Shown here piece by piece: positions 34,790 to 47,035 of a stretch of DNA of 64,000 nucleotides (within the stretch, counting starts at the first letter, position 1; the number at the start of each line of letters is the position of its first letter). The notes under the pieces are model-generated. The model did no database searches. It worked only from the letters and a program-made list of their open reading frames with translations, and was not told the origin of the DNA. This DNA comes from Patagioenas fasciata (lineage: Eukaryota > Chordata > Aves > Columbiformes > Columbidae): contig NC_092521.1 of NCBI RefSeq assembly GCF_037038585.1, forward strand, positions 107,834,105 through 107,898,104, given 5' to 3'. The position numbers were made by a program, and so were the translations under genes.

Positions 34790-35955
34790 GTATGTCATGG
34801 TAGACTGGTGAAGTTCCCAGTGACTGGAAAAGGGGAAGCATAACCTTCCTTTTTAAAAGGGAAAAAAGAAATACCTGAGGTACTACAGTACCCGAGATAC
34901 TACACTCATCTCTGTGCCTGGCAAGATCATGGAGCAGATCCTCCTGGAAACTATGCTAAGGCACATGAAAAACAGAGGGATGATTGGTGACAGCCACCAC
35001 AGCTTCACTAAGAGCAACCCACACCTGGCAAATTTGGTGGCCTTCTACAAGAGGGTTACAGCACTGGTGGACAATGATGCAACTGATGCAACTGATGTCA
35101 TCTACATGGATCTGTCCAAAGCATTTGATATTGTTTCACACAACATCCTTGGCTCTAAAATGGAGAGATATGGATTTGGCGGGTGGACCACTCAGTGGAT
35201 AAGGAATTAGCTGTGTGGTCACACTCAAAGAATTGCAGTCAATGGCTCGATGTCCAGGTGGAGACCAGTGATGAGTGCTGTCCCTTAGGGGTCTGTACTG
35301 GGACTAGTGTTACTTAACATCTTTGTCAGGGACATGGAAGTGGAATTAAATGCACCCTCAGAATGTTTGCAGATGACACCAAACTGAGTTGTTTGGTTGA
35401 TACTCTAGAGGGAAGGAATGCCATTCGGAGTGATCCTGAAAGGCTAGAGAGGTGGACTTATGTGAACCTTATGAAGTTCGACAAGGCCAGGTGTAAGTTT
35501 ATGCACATAGGTCAGGGCAATCCAAAACATGGATACAGACTGAGCAATGAGTAAATTGAGAGCAGCCCTGCAGAGAAGGACTTAGGGGAATAGGTTGATG
35601 AAAAACTGAATATGAGCTGGCAATGGGCAGTGGCAGCCCAGAAAGCCAGTTGCATCCTGGGCTTCATCAAAGGTAGTGTGGTCAGCAGGTTGAGGGAGGT
35701 GATTCTACTCCTCTACTGCACTCCCATGAGACCCCACCTGAAGTACTGCATGTAGTCCTGGGGCCCCTAGCACAAGAAAGATATGGTTCTGTTAGAACAG
35801 GTCCAGAAGAGGGCCACAAAAATGGTAAGAGGGCTGAAGCACCAGTCCTGTGACGAAAGACAGAGAGTTGGAGATGTTTAACCTAGAGAAGAGAAAGCTC
35901 TGGGGATGACTTATAGCAGCCTTCCAGTACTTAAAGTTGGGCTACAACGGATCAT
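34790..35955 (+). mobile_element. CR1 LINE fragment (RT region), both ends missing
   Basis: Starts near 'gtgaagttcccagtgactgg' in the ORF2 reverse-transcriptase domain and runs to 'cagtacttaaagttgggctac'. The 3' UTR and ATTCTGTGATTCTGTG terminus are absent. It abuts a second CR1 in the same orientation that begins in ORF1. Multiple stops and frameshifts mark it as old. Confidence 0.92.
34800..35900 (+). pseudogene. CR1 ORF2 reverse-transcriptase remnant
   Basis: The enzyme copies CR1 RNA into the genome. One frame (34914-35210) holds [17 protein letters not shown] and then the motif-A block [17 protein letters not shown], followed by a stop at 35208. Another frame (35363-35554) starts with the motif-C block FADDTKLS. 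It continues ERLERWTYVNLMKFDKARCK, the expected downstream order. The key catalytic aspartates of motifs A and C are therefore still readable, but in different frames. Later blocks toward the ORF2 tail are interrupted several times. Confidence 0.88.
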
Positions 35956-35964
35956 CATAGAAGA

Positions 35965-36310
35965 CTCCCCTGTAAAAGGAACAGCAGGCTCAATATGCAG
36001 ATCAGACTAATTTCTTAGGGAAGTCTGCTGTCTCTCTGGGGCCAGCGGTAAAGATGTGAAGAGAAAATTTCCTGCTCTGGTATGGCCCTCAGATTGTCAT
36101 TCATTATTGATTTTTCAGGTAGGCAGCAATGAGGTTGCAATGGGAAATCCAAGGGCAATCAAAAAGGACTTCAAGGCCTTGGGACAACTGCTTAAGGGAT
36201 CAAGAGCACAAGTAGTATTCTCCTCTGTCCCGCAGTTGCAGAGTATAATGAGGGAAGATACAGGAAGACCCAGCAGGTCAATACCTGGCTGTGGAACTGT
36301 TGTCACTGGC
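35965..36310 (+). pseudogene. CR1 ORF1 C-terminal remnant (SGNH domain)
   Basis: Encodes pieces parallel to the better-preserved copy at 18402-18881: GTAGSICRSD, LREVCCLSGA, LLIFQVGSNEVA, AIKKDFKALGQLLKGS and QVVFSSV. Comparison with that copy (GTEGPICRVD, VCSLPGA, LIFQTGGEEAA, MKKDFKALRRLVKES, QVIFFSL) makes the assignment secure. The GDS nucleophile block lies upstream of the truncation and is missing. Confidence 0.8.
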
Positions 36311-36689
36311 AGAATTTTGGTTTTTTTGTTCCAAAATCAGTTTACATGACACCTGGCCGTCTGGCAACAAATGGGACACACATGTCTAAAAAGGGAAAAG
36401 AATCCTTGGGCAGCAGTTAGCAGGGCTTTAAGCTAGATTTGAAGGGGAGGGGGAGGAAATCAGGTCCAGCAGAGACAAACCCAAGGGTAGCATGCCAGGA
36501 TTTGCAAGATGAGGTGCTAGTGAAGTCCTTCATTTTGCTGTCTCAGTGGAGGTAGGGGATGAAGAGCCATGCAGTAGAAGAGACAGAAGTGCTATAGATG
36601 TGTTAGAAACCACATAACACCTGAGAATGGCCACAAAGGAATTAGGGCTTCTCTCCCCAAAAAGGTGGCATGATCTATAGCCCAACTGA

Positions 36690-37310
36690 AGTGCATCTCT
36701 ATCAACGCACACAGCACAGGCACCGAACAGGAAGAGCTGTGCAGCAGAAAAACTGTGATATAATTGCCATCACAGAAACATGCTGAGATGATTTGCACAA
36801 CTGGAATGTTGCAATGGATGGCTATAAACTCTTCAGAAGGGACAGGCAAGGAAGGAGAGCAGGTGGGGTAGCCCTGAATGTTAATGTGTGTTTTGCATTT
36901 CTAGATCTTAATGATGGTGACAATTGGGTTGAGAGTTTATGGGTAAGAATCAGGGGGAAGGCCAACAAGACAAATATCCTGGTGAGAGTCTGTTACAGAC
37001 CACCCAACCAGGATGAAGAGGCAGACAAAATATTCTGCAGGCAGCAGGGAAAAGTCTCACAATCGCTAACCCTTGTTCTCGTGGGGGACTTCAGCTTACC
37101 AGATGTCTGCTGGAAATACAACACAGGAGAAAGGAAACAGTCTAGGAGGCTCCTGGAGTGCGCGGAATACAACTTCCTGACACAGCTGGTCAGTGAGCCA
37201 AGTAGGGAAGGCACCCAGTTGGACCTATAGTTTGTGAACAGAGGATGACTTGTGGATGATGACTGGAGGTTGCCTTGGGCATAGCAATCATGAAATGATC
37301 ACGTTTTCTG
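36690..37310 (+). pseudogene. CR1 ORF2 endonuclease (APE-type) remnant
   Basis: The CR1 endonuclease nicks target DNA to prime reverse transcription. Readable blocks are IIAITET (the Glu-bearing block, ending at a TGA) and WNVAMDGYKLFRRDRQGRRAG with GVALNVN. Next come VRVCYRPPNQDEEADK, VLVGDFSLPDVCW (GDFN-like block) and LLECAEYNFLTQLVSEPS. A final LGHSNHEMITF block is the counterpart of the catalytic SDH motif, here SNH. Frameshifts and stops separate the blocks. Confidence 0.85.
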
Positions 37311-37779
37311 TTCATGGAGAAGTAAGGAGGGGATGGTCAGCAGAACTGCCACCTTGGACTTCCAGAGGGCAAACTTTTATCTGTTCAGGAGGCTGGTTGG
37401 CAGAGTCCTGTGGGAGGTGGTCCTGAAGGGTAAAGGAGTCCAGGAAGTCTGGTCTCACTTTTCAAAAAGGAAGTCTTAAAGGCACAGAAACAGGCTGCCC
37501 CGTGTGCCAGAAGACAAGCCAATGGGGAAGAAAGTGAGCCTGTCTGAACAGAGAGTTTTGGCTGGAACTCAGGAATAAAGGAGAATTCATAACCTTTAGA
37601 AGAAGGGGCAAGCAACTAAGGAGGATAACAATGATGCCATGAAGTTACGCAGTGAGAAAATTAGAAGGGGCAAAGCCCAACTAGAGCTGAGCCTAGCTGC
37701 TGCTGTAAAAGACAACAAAAATGTTTCCATAAATATACGAGGAACAAAAGGAAGGCCAAGAAGAATCTCCACACTCTGG

Positions 37780-38990
37780 TAGATGACAAAGGATGAGGGA
37801 AAGGCTGAGGTATTAAATGCCTTCTTTGCCTTAGTCTTTAAGATTAAGACCAGGTATTCTCCAGGTACACAGCCCCCTGAGCTGGGAGACAGGGATGGGG
37901 AGCAGAATGAAGCCCCAATAACCCAAGGGAAAATGGTTAGCAACCTGCTACACCACTTAGACATGTACAAGTCTGTGGAGCTAGATGGGATCCACCCAGG
38001 GTTTCTGAGGGAACTGTCAGAGGTGATCACCAAGCCACTTTCCATCATTTATCAGCAGTCCTGGCTAAACAGGGAGGTCCCACTTTACTGGAGGCTAGCA
38101 AATGTGACACTCATCTACAAGAAGATTATGGAGCAGATCATCCTGAGTGCCATCATAAGTCACGTACAGGACAACCAAATGGTCAGGCGCAGTCAGCATG
38201 GGTTTATGAAAGACAGGTCCTGCTTAACCAGCATGATCGCCTTCTATGACAAGGTGACCTTAGTGGATGAGAGAAAGGTGTGGATGTTATTTACCTGGAC
38301 TTTAGCAAAGGCGCTGACACCATTTCCCTCAGCATTTTCCTGGAGAAACTGGCTGTTCATGGCTTGGATGGGCATACTCTTCGCTGGGCAAACAACTGGC
38401 TGTATGGCCAGGCCCAAAGAGTTGTGGTGAATGGAGTCAAATCCAGCTGGCTGCCGGTTACAAGTGGTGTTCCTCATTGGCTCAGTGGTTGGGCCCAGTT
38501 CTATTTAATATCTTTATCAGTTATCTGGATGCGGGGATTGAGTGCAGATGACATCAAGTTGAGTGGAAGTGTTGAGGGTGGGAAAGCTCTACAGAGTGAC
38601 TTGGACAGGCTGGATTGATGGATGCGAGGCCAATTGTATGAGGTTTAACAAGGCCAAGTGTTGGGTTCTGCACTTGGGTCACAACAACCCCATGCAACGA
38701 TACAGGTTTGGGGAAGAGTGCCTGGAAATGTGCCTGGCAGAAAAGGACCTGGTTGTGTTGATCGACGGCTGGCTGAACAGGAGCCAGCAGTGTGCCCAGG
38801 TGGCCAAGAAGGCCAACAGCATCCTGGCTTGTATCAGAAATAGTGTGGCCAGCAGAACTAGGGAAGGCCATACTAGGCCACTCACAAGGCCATGTCTCAA
38901 ATACTGTGTTCAGTTTTAGGTCCCCCACTACAAGAAAAAAATTGAGGTGCTGGAGTGATTTCAGAGAAGGGCATGTGGCAAACAAGAGTG
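37780..38990 (+). pseudogene. CR1 ORF2 reverse-transcriptase remnant
   Basis: Frame 37783-38430 encodes the N-terminal RT blocks KDEGKAEVLNAFFALVFK, LDMYKSVELDGIHPGFLREL, WRLANVTLIYKK, IMEQIILSAIISH and SQHGFMKDRSCLTSMIAFYD. A frameshift leads to 38280-38618 with the motif-A counterpart DVIYLDFSKGADTISL, in which the usual AFD is GAD. The motif-C counterpart follows as [10 protein letters not shown]. The tail blocks [11 protein letters not shown] and VASRTREGH follow in 38563-38919. It is broken in at least two places and lacks the end of ORF2. Confidence 0.88.
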
Positions 38991-39028
38991 ATGGGAGGTA
39001 AAGAGATGTGACCAACTAAAGACATTAC

Positions 39029-39054
39029 TTTTTATTATTATTATTATTATTATT
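39029..39054 (+). repeat. (TTA)n microsatellite
   Basis: Eight TTA/ATT units directly after the truncated CR1 end, which may mark the deletion or repair junction. Confidence 0.85.
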
Positions 39055-39868
39055 GAGTTTTTTAACAAATTTCTTAAGAAAGGGGAGATACCACAAAGCA
39101 TTCCTAAGGACTACCTAGATGGAAATAGGTAAATGCTAACTACCTTTATGAGATTTTGGTTCTCAAAAAAAACAATAATGTAGAGATTTATGACAGCGGA
39201 AGGAATGCGTAATTATTTTTACATCCAGACATCTAGTAACAGTCAGATTGGCTCTGCAATATATAGTGGCAAAGTCAGCTTCCTAATCTAGTAAATCTTT
39301 TCAAGTCACAATATATTCCACTGGGCAAATTCAAATGACTCCTTCTAATACTGGATAGTATGGTGGGTCAGCCTGGGTAGGGCTTGAGGAATCTGCTTCT
39401 TTCAAGTGCACAAAGACCAGCGCTTTAAGATCTGACATCAGGCTGCATCTGGCCATCAACTTCCGTATGTTGTTTTTTCCCCAAAAGAAGTAAGCTCAGA
39501 ATAATACAAAGGACAAAACCTGCACGGTGTGAAAAAAATTTTACCCACTGATCTTCGCAGACCAAGTTCCCTCCTCTAAGTCCCTCTCATTTTAGAGCCA
39601 CAGAGAGACTGAGGTTTCCAGCACACACTGCACCATCTCCTATACATCCCTAGACAAAGTATTTCTTTCCATATTTTTCAATTTTATGTACATTGCACTG
39701 CTCTTCTCAACAGGACACAGACACACCAAGGACCTTCTCTGCATCAGACATGCTCAATTGAGAATACCAGAGGATGAATCTCTCACTCCAGATATACTGC
39801 CGGGTGACACCAAAGATAAACAAGCAATTTTCTCACTAGTACAGAGATTATATAAAAAGCAAGCAAGT

Positions 39869-39947
39869 TAAAAAACAAAAAACAAAAACAAAAACAAAAA
39901 AAACAAAAAAAAAAAAAACAAAAAAAAAAAAAACAAACAACCAAAGA
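39869..39947. repeat. (CAAAA)n-like A-rich low-complexity tract
   Basis: About 80 bases of A runs punctuated by single C. The minus-strand open frame through it (Phe/Cys repeats) is meaningless. Confidence 0.88.
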
Positions 39948-42025
39948 AAGAAAAACCCATGTACTGCCATACAAGAATCATGCATTTTCAGCTTAAATTT
40001 CAATACTACCACCCATTTCTGATTGTCTGGTGCCTTTCAGGGTCCAGCCAGGTAGCTGAGGTTTTTCATCAGGAGAAGGAGTCCTTACCTGACATGAAAA
40101 CAGCCCAGCTTGTGCCTATGACCATAATACCTCTTCTGGGTGTGAGGGAACACTGCCAGCTGACAAACTTGAGAATTTTAGACAGCTGCTTATATGGGTT
40201 TTATGCTTATTGTCATTTAAGCACATCCAAATTATGAGAGTGGAATTCATGACCACCTCTCCTGGGGACCTCTGCAGTTCTTCTGCAGTGATTTGCCTTT
40301 AGTCGACCTGCTGGCAACAATCCAGTCTGACTGCAACTAAATAAAAGGCGTGCAAATGTACTGAATTACAGAGAAGAGCAATGCTAAGGAAATATGCATC
40401 CACTGAGATATTATTTATTCAGACAAAATCCAGAACCCCACCGCAAACTTTTTAATCCCCACCAGGCACCCTGCTACTAAATCCTTAAATATTGATTTAT
40501 GAATGTTCATGTTTACATTATAAATTCAAATTTATATTAATAACCTATTTTTGGATTAATATAGTGTAGGAACACTTGCCACTTAATTCTTTATTCAAGG
40601 AATTTTTATTCATGAAACGTATTTCAAATAAAGTGTGCTTGTTGGCTCCTTTTCCACTATAATAGCTTTACAGTCTTTCAGCTGAAATGTCCATAAAGCA
40701 GACAACCATCAGCAATGGAAATAATGCAGAAACTAAAATTAGTTCCTTATTATTCAGAAAGCTTTTAATACTTTTCCCTGTGCTGCAGTAAATTGATTTG
40801 CGGAATGATTAGATTATTCTGTGGAATATGAGTCAATTACCACTTCACTATACAAGAGGTATTAAATTATACACGGATTTCAGCCTTTTGAAATACTTCA
40901 GTCTGTGGTTTCTTCCCCAGTCCTCCAATTTGCTCTAGGCCACAATGTTTTTAGGCATAAACTTCCCTAAAAATAGTTTGTTTCTCCAGCCACAAATATT
41001 GTAATATTGCTAAATCTGTGGAGTTTGTCTAAATACTTTGGAATTTCTTCTGAAAGCAGTATACAATATATAATTCTTCTGCAAAAAGATAACTGAGAGA
41101 AAGCCATGTCTGTTGTTTTGTTGCAAACACTCCATTATAGATGTTGCAGAGATAGATGAAAATATTTAGGTCACAGTATTTCTAATTTACAGTTAAAATT
41201 TAAAAACAAAACACAAAACAACACAAAAACACACCAAAAAATCAAAATTACTTCATATGACCTGTGGAATGAAGCATCAGGCCAACATTAATTCACTGGT
41301 CAGGAATGCAGCATTATACAATGTGAAATTACAAGGAGGAAGGATCAAGTCTTTCTGTTCACTTTTCAAATTCTAGAAACCCTGTAAGCAAACTTTACTG
41401 AGCTGGCACTGACCTGTAAATCAGTCTTATACTACAAGTCACTGCATGATTTTTTTCCAAATCCATTTAACCCAACATCAGAACAGTAAATAAAAATATC
41501 TATTGCAGGTATTATATAATTTTTAAGGAGTATATCCATTCTTGCTAGAAACTAAATTGAGAAAACTCACTAGCTTACCATAAGATAACAGAAGTTTTGA
41601 AAAGTTAATGGTTTAGAGATCATCTGACATCTGATTGGTCCCAGTAACCCAAGAATGTCAGTCTAACACAATTCCCTTGTTTGCATGACCTCCCTGCTGT
41701 TCCTAATAACTCTATTTTTAAAAGTTCCATATTTTTTCCACTGGAATATATGAGTTCATCCCAAAAGGCCAGTTGCAAACTAAATCCAATACTGCATTCA
41801 ACTAGAACATTCTTATAGTCCCCTTAACTAGAATGAAATAAAGTGATCTGAACAAAGACAATCTTGTAACATCATTAGTTGCTTTGCTTTATTAGTCTGC
41901 AGGCATTTGGACTTCCACAGTCTAGTCCAACAGACTAAATTTGAGCTAGTTTTTAATGTAGGTTTGTACTATGATTATTAAACAAGTGGAGACTGCTATC
42001 ATATTGCACTTGTTTCTCGTGTCCA

Positions 42026-42045
42026 AAAAAAAAAAAAAAAAAAAA
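42026..42045. repeat. A homopolymer tract
   Basis: About 20 consecutive A with no recognisable retrotransposon upstream. Confidence 0.85.
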
Positions 42046-45000
42046 TCAGACCAACTAAACCAAAGACACTTGAGATTGAGACACCTATTAAGTAAATAAA
42101 TTATATTTCTTATCCTTGCTTTTCCTCACATTGAATCACATTATGCCCAACTCAGTTCTTCACCACCAGCTGAAATCTACTCTACATGTTGAAATCCCTG
42201 AAGCAACAAGAAATGTGTTTCACCATGGCACCTCTGGTTATAGCATGTGCACATAGCTGAAAGGCCAAAGTAACAGATTATACTGAACTGCCCAAAACAG
42301 GTACCAGCATGAGTAAATAAGATATTAGAATAAAGAGCCTATTTACACTGTCTACTCACATTTGGTTGCTTGAATAAATATAGCTAAACATTATAGACTA
42401 AGCCTATGCCAGAGCTGAAGTACAATAATATTGGGTTTAAAGTTTGAAAGAAACACACTGACAAGTCATTAATTTGAGTCCTTAACTGTGGATAAGTCTG
42501 GAAGAAATAATTTGAATTATTACATCATTTTTTTTCACTATCACAGGTAACCACTTGGTATTATACTGTGTGCCCTTATCAAACTATTTTGTTAAGTCAC
42601 ACCACTGCAGGTCTCAGTCTAGAAACTGGGAAACACTTGAACTTGTTCACAGTCATAATCTTTTAGCTCTCCTCCCCCCCGTTTCCTTCTCTAGACTAAA
42701 CCAGCTGTAATGTTTTCATCTCTTCTCATTAGCCAGGGTGTCACTCACTGTTACAGTTTCAGTTCCAGGCTGAGCAAGCCCTTCTGGACTCTGGCAGATT
42801 AGACATACTCAGTATTCAACGCAAAGCCTCATCAGAGTACTCCGGAAATAATTCACTTATAGTAGCCCTAAGACTGTGTTTGCCTTTTTAATGACCTTAA
42901 CATATTGGTAGTTTATAGTTAGGAGCTTAGTAGTGGGTTTCTAAAATCAATATTTCAAATCTGGCCAAGTCAGCATTAGCTCTAACTCTGCTGGTTTCTT
43001 GATGATGATACTTGGTCAGCTGTTTTCTTGGCTGCATACCTATAATATTTTAATGCACATTGGTTTAGCAATGTGGGAAAATTTACACTAGTACTAACCA
43101 TATGGTTTGTGTTCCCTGAAGGAAAAAAATTTGTCTCCAGAGTTTTTTCTCGCCTTCTAAGAGCTATGCATTTCCCACAAAGTCTACCTATACCATTTCA
43201 TCACAACTACTTTATGATAAGACAGAAATTACTGTGCTGCAGTAGAAAACTATAAAAGAAAAAACAGAACAAAATAAAAAAAGTAACCAACACTTGCTTA
43301 GCTATGAACATTATTAGACATTCAATTCACTCAATTTCACTAAAAGTTTGTAGTGTCTCAGCCTTTGTTCTTTCAATGTGTTAACCCCCTGCTTAATCTT
43401 GACCCTACTATGTGTTTTATTTAGAAAGGGTTTTTTTTCCTTTAGTTTCAAGAATTTTCTTTATGTAATTATGGGTGCTTGTATCTTTCTTTCAGTTATA
43501 AGATTTATGTTCCATGGGGAAAAAAATGCATGTTTTCGTCTTAGGATGCTAGCTATTCTCAGTGGAGTAAGTTTTCTGGTCTCATGAATTTTGCATCCTG
43601 TTTCACATCATGCAATGCTTTGCCTAGATAGATGAAGATTTCCTTCATGGAAGAACTTATCTTCTGAAAGTTTTTCCCCTTGAGGCCAACAAGAGCCAGT
43701 TCTCTCATTTCCTAATAAGATTTTCATCTTAAACAGTTAGATAAAGTGCGAGAGACCGTGTCTTCCAAGCTTATTTTAAGAGAAAAAGGAGAAGAAAACA
43801 CACCTGAAAAGACAACCCAAGCAACCAAGACCAGGGAAACTGCTTCAGACTAGGACTGCTTCACATGGGCTGTGAACCCAAAGTTATTGCTTCCCTCCGC
43901 AGTAAGGAGGGAGCCCTGGTTTCAGACGTGCCATTGCCTGTAGTCTCTTTTACTTCTAGGATTGCGTTTGTCCAGCTGTGTGTCTTTTTTCACTGCCCTC
44001 CACATGTCTGTCAACCCTGATGAATCCCAAGCTTAGCATCCTACCCCTTCCTGCTCACAATGCTTGTGAATGTGTGTGCCAGGTTGTGAACGCCACTTCC
44101 TTACAGGTGCCCCAGTACTCTATATCACCGCTTTTTAGTGTGCTTTTTAAACCTGGAGTAGTCTGTCATTCCTTTCACTGCCAGCAGAGCTGGGAACACG
44201 CATTTGTATAGCAGCCTGATGGATGGGAAGGATTGTAATTTCAGTCTCTGTGCATAAGTACTATTAGCCATCCACCAAAAATTAAAGCTATTTGTTAATT
44301 AGCAGTTCACATCAGACTCATATTTACAGCTTCTAGATTATTATTCACCAGCCATCTATCCATTCAGCTGCCCTTCTTCCACTACCGCTATTTACAGTAA
44401 CACTTCCTTTCAGTTTTAGAAACACATAAGAAAAAAAGCTCATGCTTTCATGCACAAATGTAAAAGCAAACATTCCCCTTTATCTGTCTTCATATTGAAA
44501 AAGTTGATATGGCATATTTAAACATAACTGTATTTACAGACTTGCAATTTTCACTGAAAAATACAAAATAATTTTAATTCCAGTTACTGCTCGGTGTAAA
44601 TTTAGAGCTTACACTGACATCTTTAAAACAAACCATTGACATCTGTTAATTAGAATTTTTTTCTAGACTTACTGTAATTCCAATATTACACAACTGTACT
44701 TTGCCATAGACATAATGGGCATGATGGTTTGAGGATACATATTTATTAACACTGTAAATGGATACTTCACTTTGGGCTGACTCTTGTGGTAACAAAGGTG
44801 TAAAAAAAGACTGCTCTAAAATCTTCCACAGCTTTCTGTGAGCACTTCGGCATAACTGCACAGAAACAATTATTTAATGTTATTACTCAGCATCCTGATA
44901 GAGCTGAATTAGTTGTCATAACCCTGGTATTTTTTATTCGGATTTCAAAGCTAGGTTAATAAAGGTAATTGAAGAGCTATTGTTGCCTCCTTAGAGGTTG

Positions 45001-46287
45001 TTCAAAAAGAATTCCTCCTAAAAATAAAAAGCGAACCTGGTATTTTACCAGAAGAAAATGTGTTTTCAACATGCACTGCTGGGAAAAAATAATAATAATT
45101 TTTAAAAAGCATAAACAGGGTTACAAATGCATACTTGTAACAGAGGTCCAGAGGTCATAGATGAGAACAAGGTGGTCCATAAGACAATAGGTTTGTTATG
45201 TCTGTGGTGAAGCATCCTACTTTCCATAGAGTTCTGCATACCTGCTGTCTGAAGAGGGTCAATGACACCTGCATTGTATTTGGCCAATTTCATCTTACTA
45301 TACAATTGGTAAATATTTATTTTCCGTAGTAGCTGACAATTAGTGCATGTCCTTTAGTATGGACATAAACTCATTGCGCTGATGATTTTTTTGTCCTTCA
45401 TAGAAATCAAAGCTAATGCAAAAGTTGCCAATCATGCACATGTTCATTTACATGTACAATAAATGAAGTTGGAAGCAGAAAGACTGCATCCAAATGGTGG
45501 GCAAGATAACATTCTGGTATGCGGAGTGACCCCAACCCAAAAAATAAATCAAAGTCAGAAGTCACTCAACATGTACTTGGGCAGCATGAAACAGTCAAAA
45601 CATTTATATCAGTCATAATACATAAAGCAGACAAACTGTAACCTGTTTTCCCACTCACTTTTCTCCTATTCTCCCCCTTTTTCTTCTTCTCCCTGTAGAT
45701 ATAGATACAGAAATAGTTTCAATAGTTGTCCAAAGACATACTATTCCAACTGACAAGTCTTTTAGAAGACCCATTAAGCCAATAACCAAGTAATACATCA
45801 TTTCACACTACTTCACAAAAAGACACAAGGAAAAAAAACCATACTCTTTGGAAGTTAAATCATATGCTTGAGTATCCATTTTTGGTGCCATTTCTTTACT
45901 GCCCTGGTCTTCCACCTGCAGTCACATTTATGAAGAGTACACTAAGTGCACTTTAGGAGAATTTTTATTTTGTCTTTCCCTGAGGCAGTTTTTATTTCAC
46001 TGTTTCATTGAATCCTATTTTCACAATGTTGCCCCATGCCTGTATTCAGTGCATATGCACAACTGAATACAGTGTGCCAAATTGTTTTCAGTTTAATTAG
46101 AAAAGTGATATTTTAATAGAAAGTGACTCACAGGTGCTTCAGAGCATTTAGAAGAAGGAAAATGAAAGAAATAATAAAAAGCAGTATGTCTTCCTTTCCT
46201 CAGATTTGATGCAGCACAGTCAGCCATTAGAATTTGAAATATCATTAGGAAAAAATTTAGAAGTCTTGAAAGAAGTGCAGGGTATTT

Positions 46288-47035
46288 ACAGAATCAGGGA
46301 ATAGGTAGGGTTGGAAGGGATGCCTGAGATCATTCTAGTCCAATCCTTCCTGCTCAGGCAGGGTCACCAGTTGCCCAGGACCATGTCCAGGTGGCTTTTG
46401 AGTATCTCCAAAGAGGGAGACTCCACAACCTCTCTGGGAAACATGGGCCAGTACTCAGTTCCCTCCCACCAGTAAAAAAAAGTTCCCTTGTGTTCAGAAG
46501 TAACCTCCTTTGTTTCAGTTTCTACGTGTTGCCTTCGGTCCTGTCATTGGGCATCACTGAAAAGAGCCTGGCTCTTTTCAAGAGGTGCACCTTTTTTGAG
46601 GACGTCTCATAGATCACCTTGTTCTCATCTATGATCTGTATTGCAATATGCAGTTGTAACCACACTTATGCCTTTTTTTTTTTCTTTTTCTTCAAGAAGA
46701 GGGTACATCTTTGCATCCTCCCTTCAGGCATCTATACATCTCTGAGCCTGCTCTTCTCTAGACTGAACAGTCCCAGGTCTCTCAGCCTCTCCCCATAGAA
46801 GAGATGGTCCAGTCCCTGAATCATCTTTGTGGCCCTTCACAGCACTCTTTGCCGTATGTCCATGTCTCTTTTGTACTGGTGGAGCTGAGAACTGGACACA
46901 GTACTCCAGGTGTGGCCTCACCAGTGCTGAGCAGAGGGGAAGAATCACCTCCCTCAACCTGCAGGCAGTGGTCCTCCTAGTTCAGCCCAGGACACCGTTG
47001 GCCTCTTTTGCTGCAAGGATCTATTGCTCCCTGGT
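46288..47035 (-). mobile_element. CR1 LINE fragment with ~130-bp insertion
   Basis: Reversed CR1 3' sequence from ACAGAATCAGGGAATAGG. It runs through GACTCCACAACCTCTCTGGG, CCTGTCATTGGGCATCACTG, ACTGGACACAGTACTCCAGG and AGTGCTGAGCAGAGGGGAAG to CGTTGGCCTCTTTTGCTGCA. Between GAGCCTGGCTCTTTTCAAG and CATCCTCCCTTCAGGCAT, adjacent in other CR1 copies apart from a few bases, lie about 130 extra bases (46581-46711). The minus-strand ORF2 tail ([13 protein letters not shown]) is disrupted. Confidence 0.92.
46581..46711. other. Non-CR1 insertion inside a CR1 copy
   Basis: This segment has no counterpart in the other CR1s of the window. It includes a T-rich tract (46671-46690) and a 20-base stretch that is the exact reverse complement of 45155-45174. 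Similar motifs TCAAGAGG and TCAAGAAGAGG occur at its two edges and may be a degraded duplication. Origin unknown. Confidence 0.6.

Larger units (their letters stand above)
35956..38998 (+). mobile_element. CR1 LINE, ~3 kb copy with ORF1 end and most of ORF2
   Basis: The longest CR1 in the window. It begins within ORF1 (GTAAAAGGAACAGCAGGCTC, parallel to the ORF1 of the 18090 copy). It then passes through the ORF1/ORF2 boundary, the endonuclease and the reverse transcriptase, and stops near 'agagaagggcatgtggcaaa' without the CR1 3' end. A normal CR1 insertion keeps its 3' end, so sequence was lost afterwards. It is heavily mutated. Confidence 0.93.
39055..46287. other. Long AT-rich non-coding stretch
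   Basis: Seven kilobases with an A-rich low-complexity tract at 39869-39947 and an A run at 42026-42045. I find no coding or mobile-element signature. A 20-base segment at 45155-45174 recurs in inverted form inside the CR1 at 46615. Some stretches (about 40500-40900 and 44230-44420) have the AT-rich, homeobox-site-like look of conserved non-coding DNA, but conservation cannot be judged from one sequence. Confidence 0.45.
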
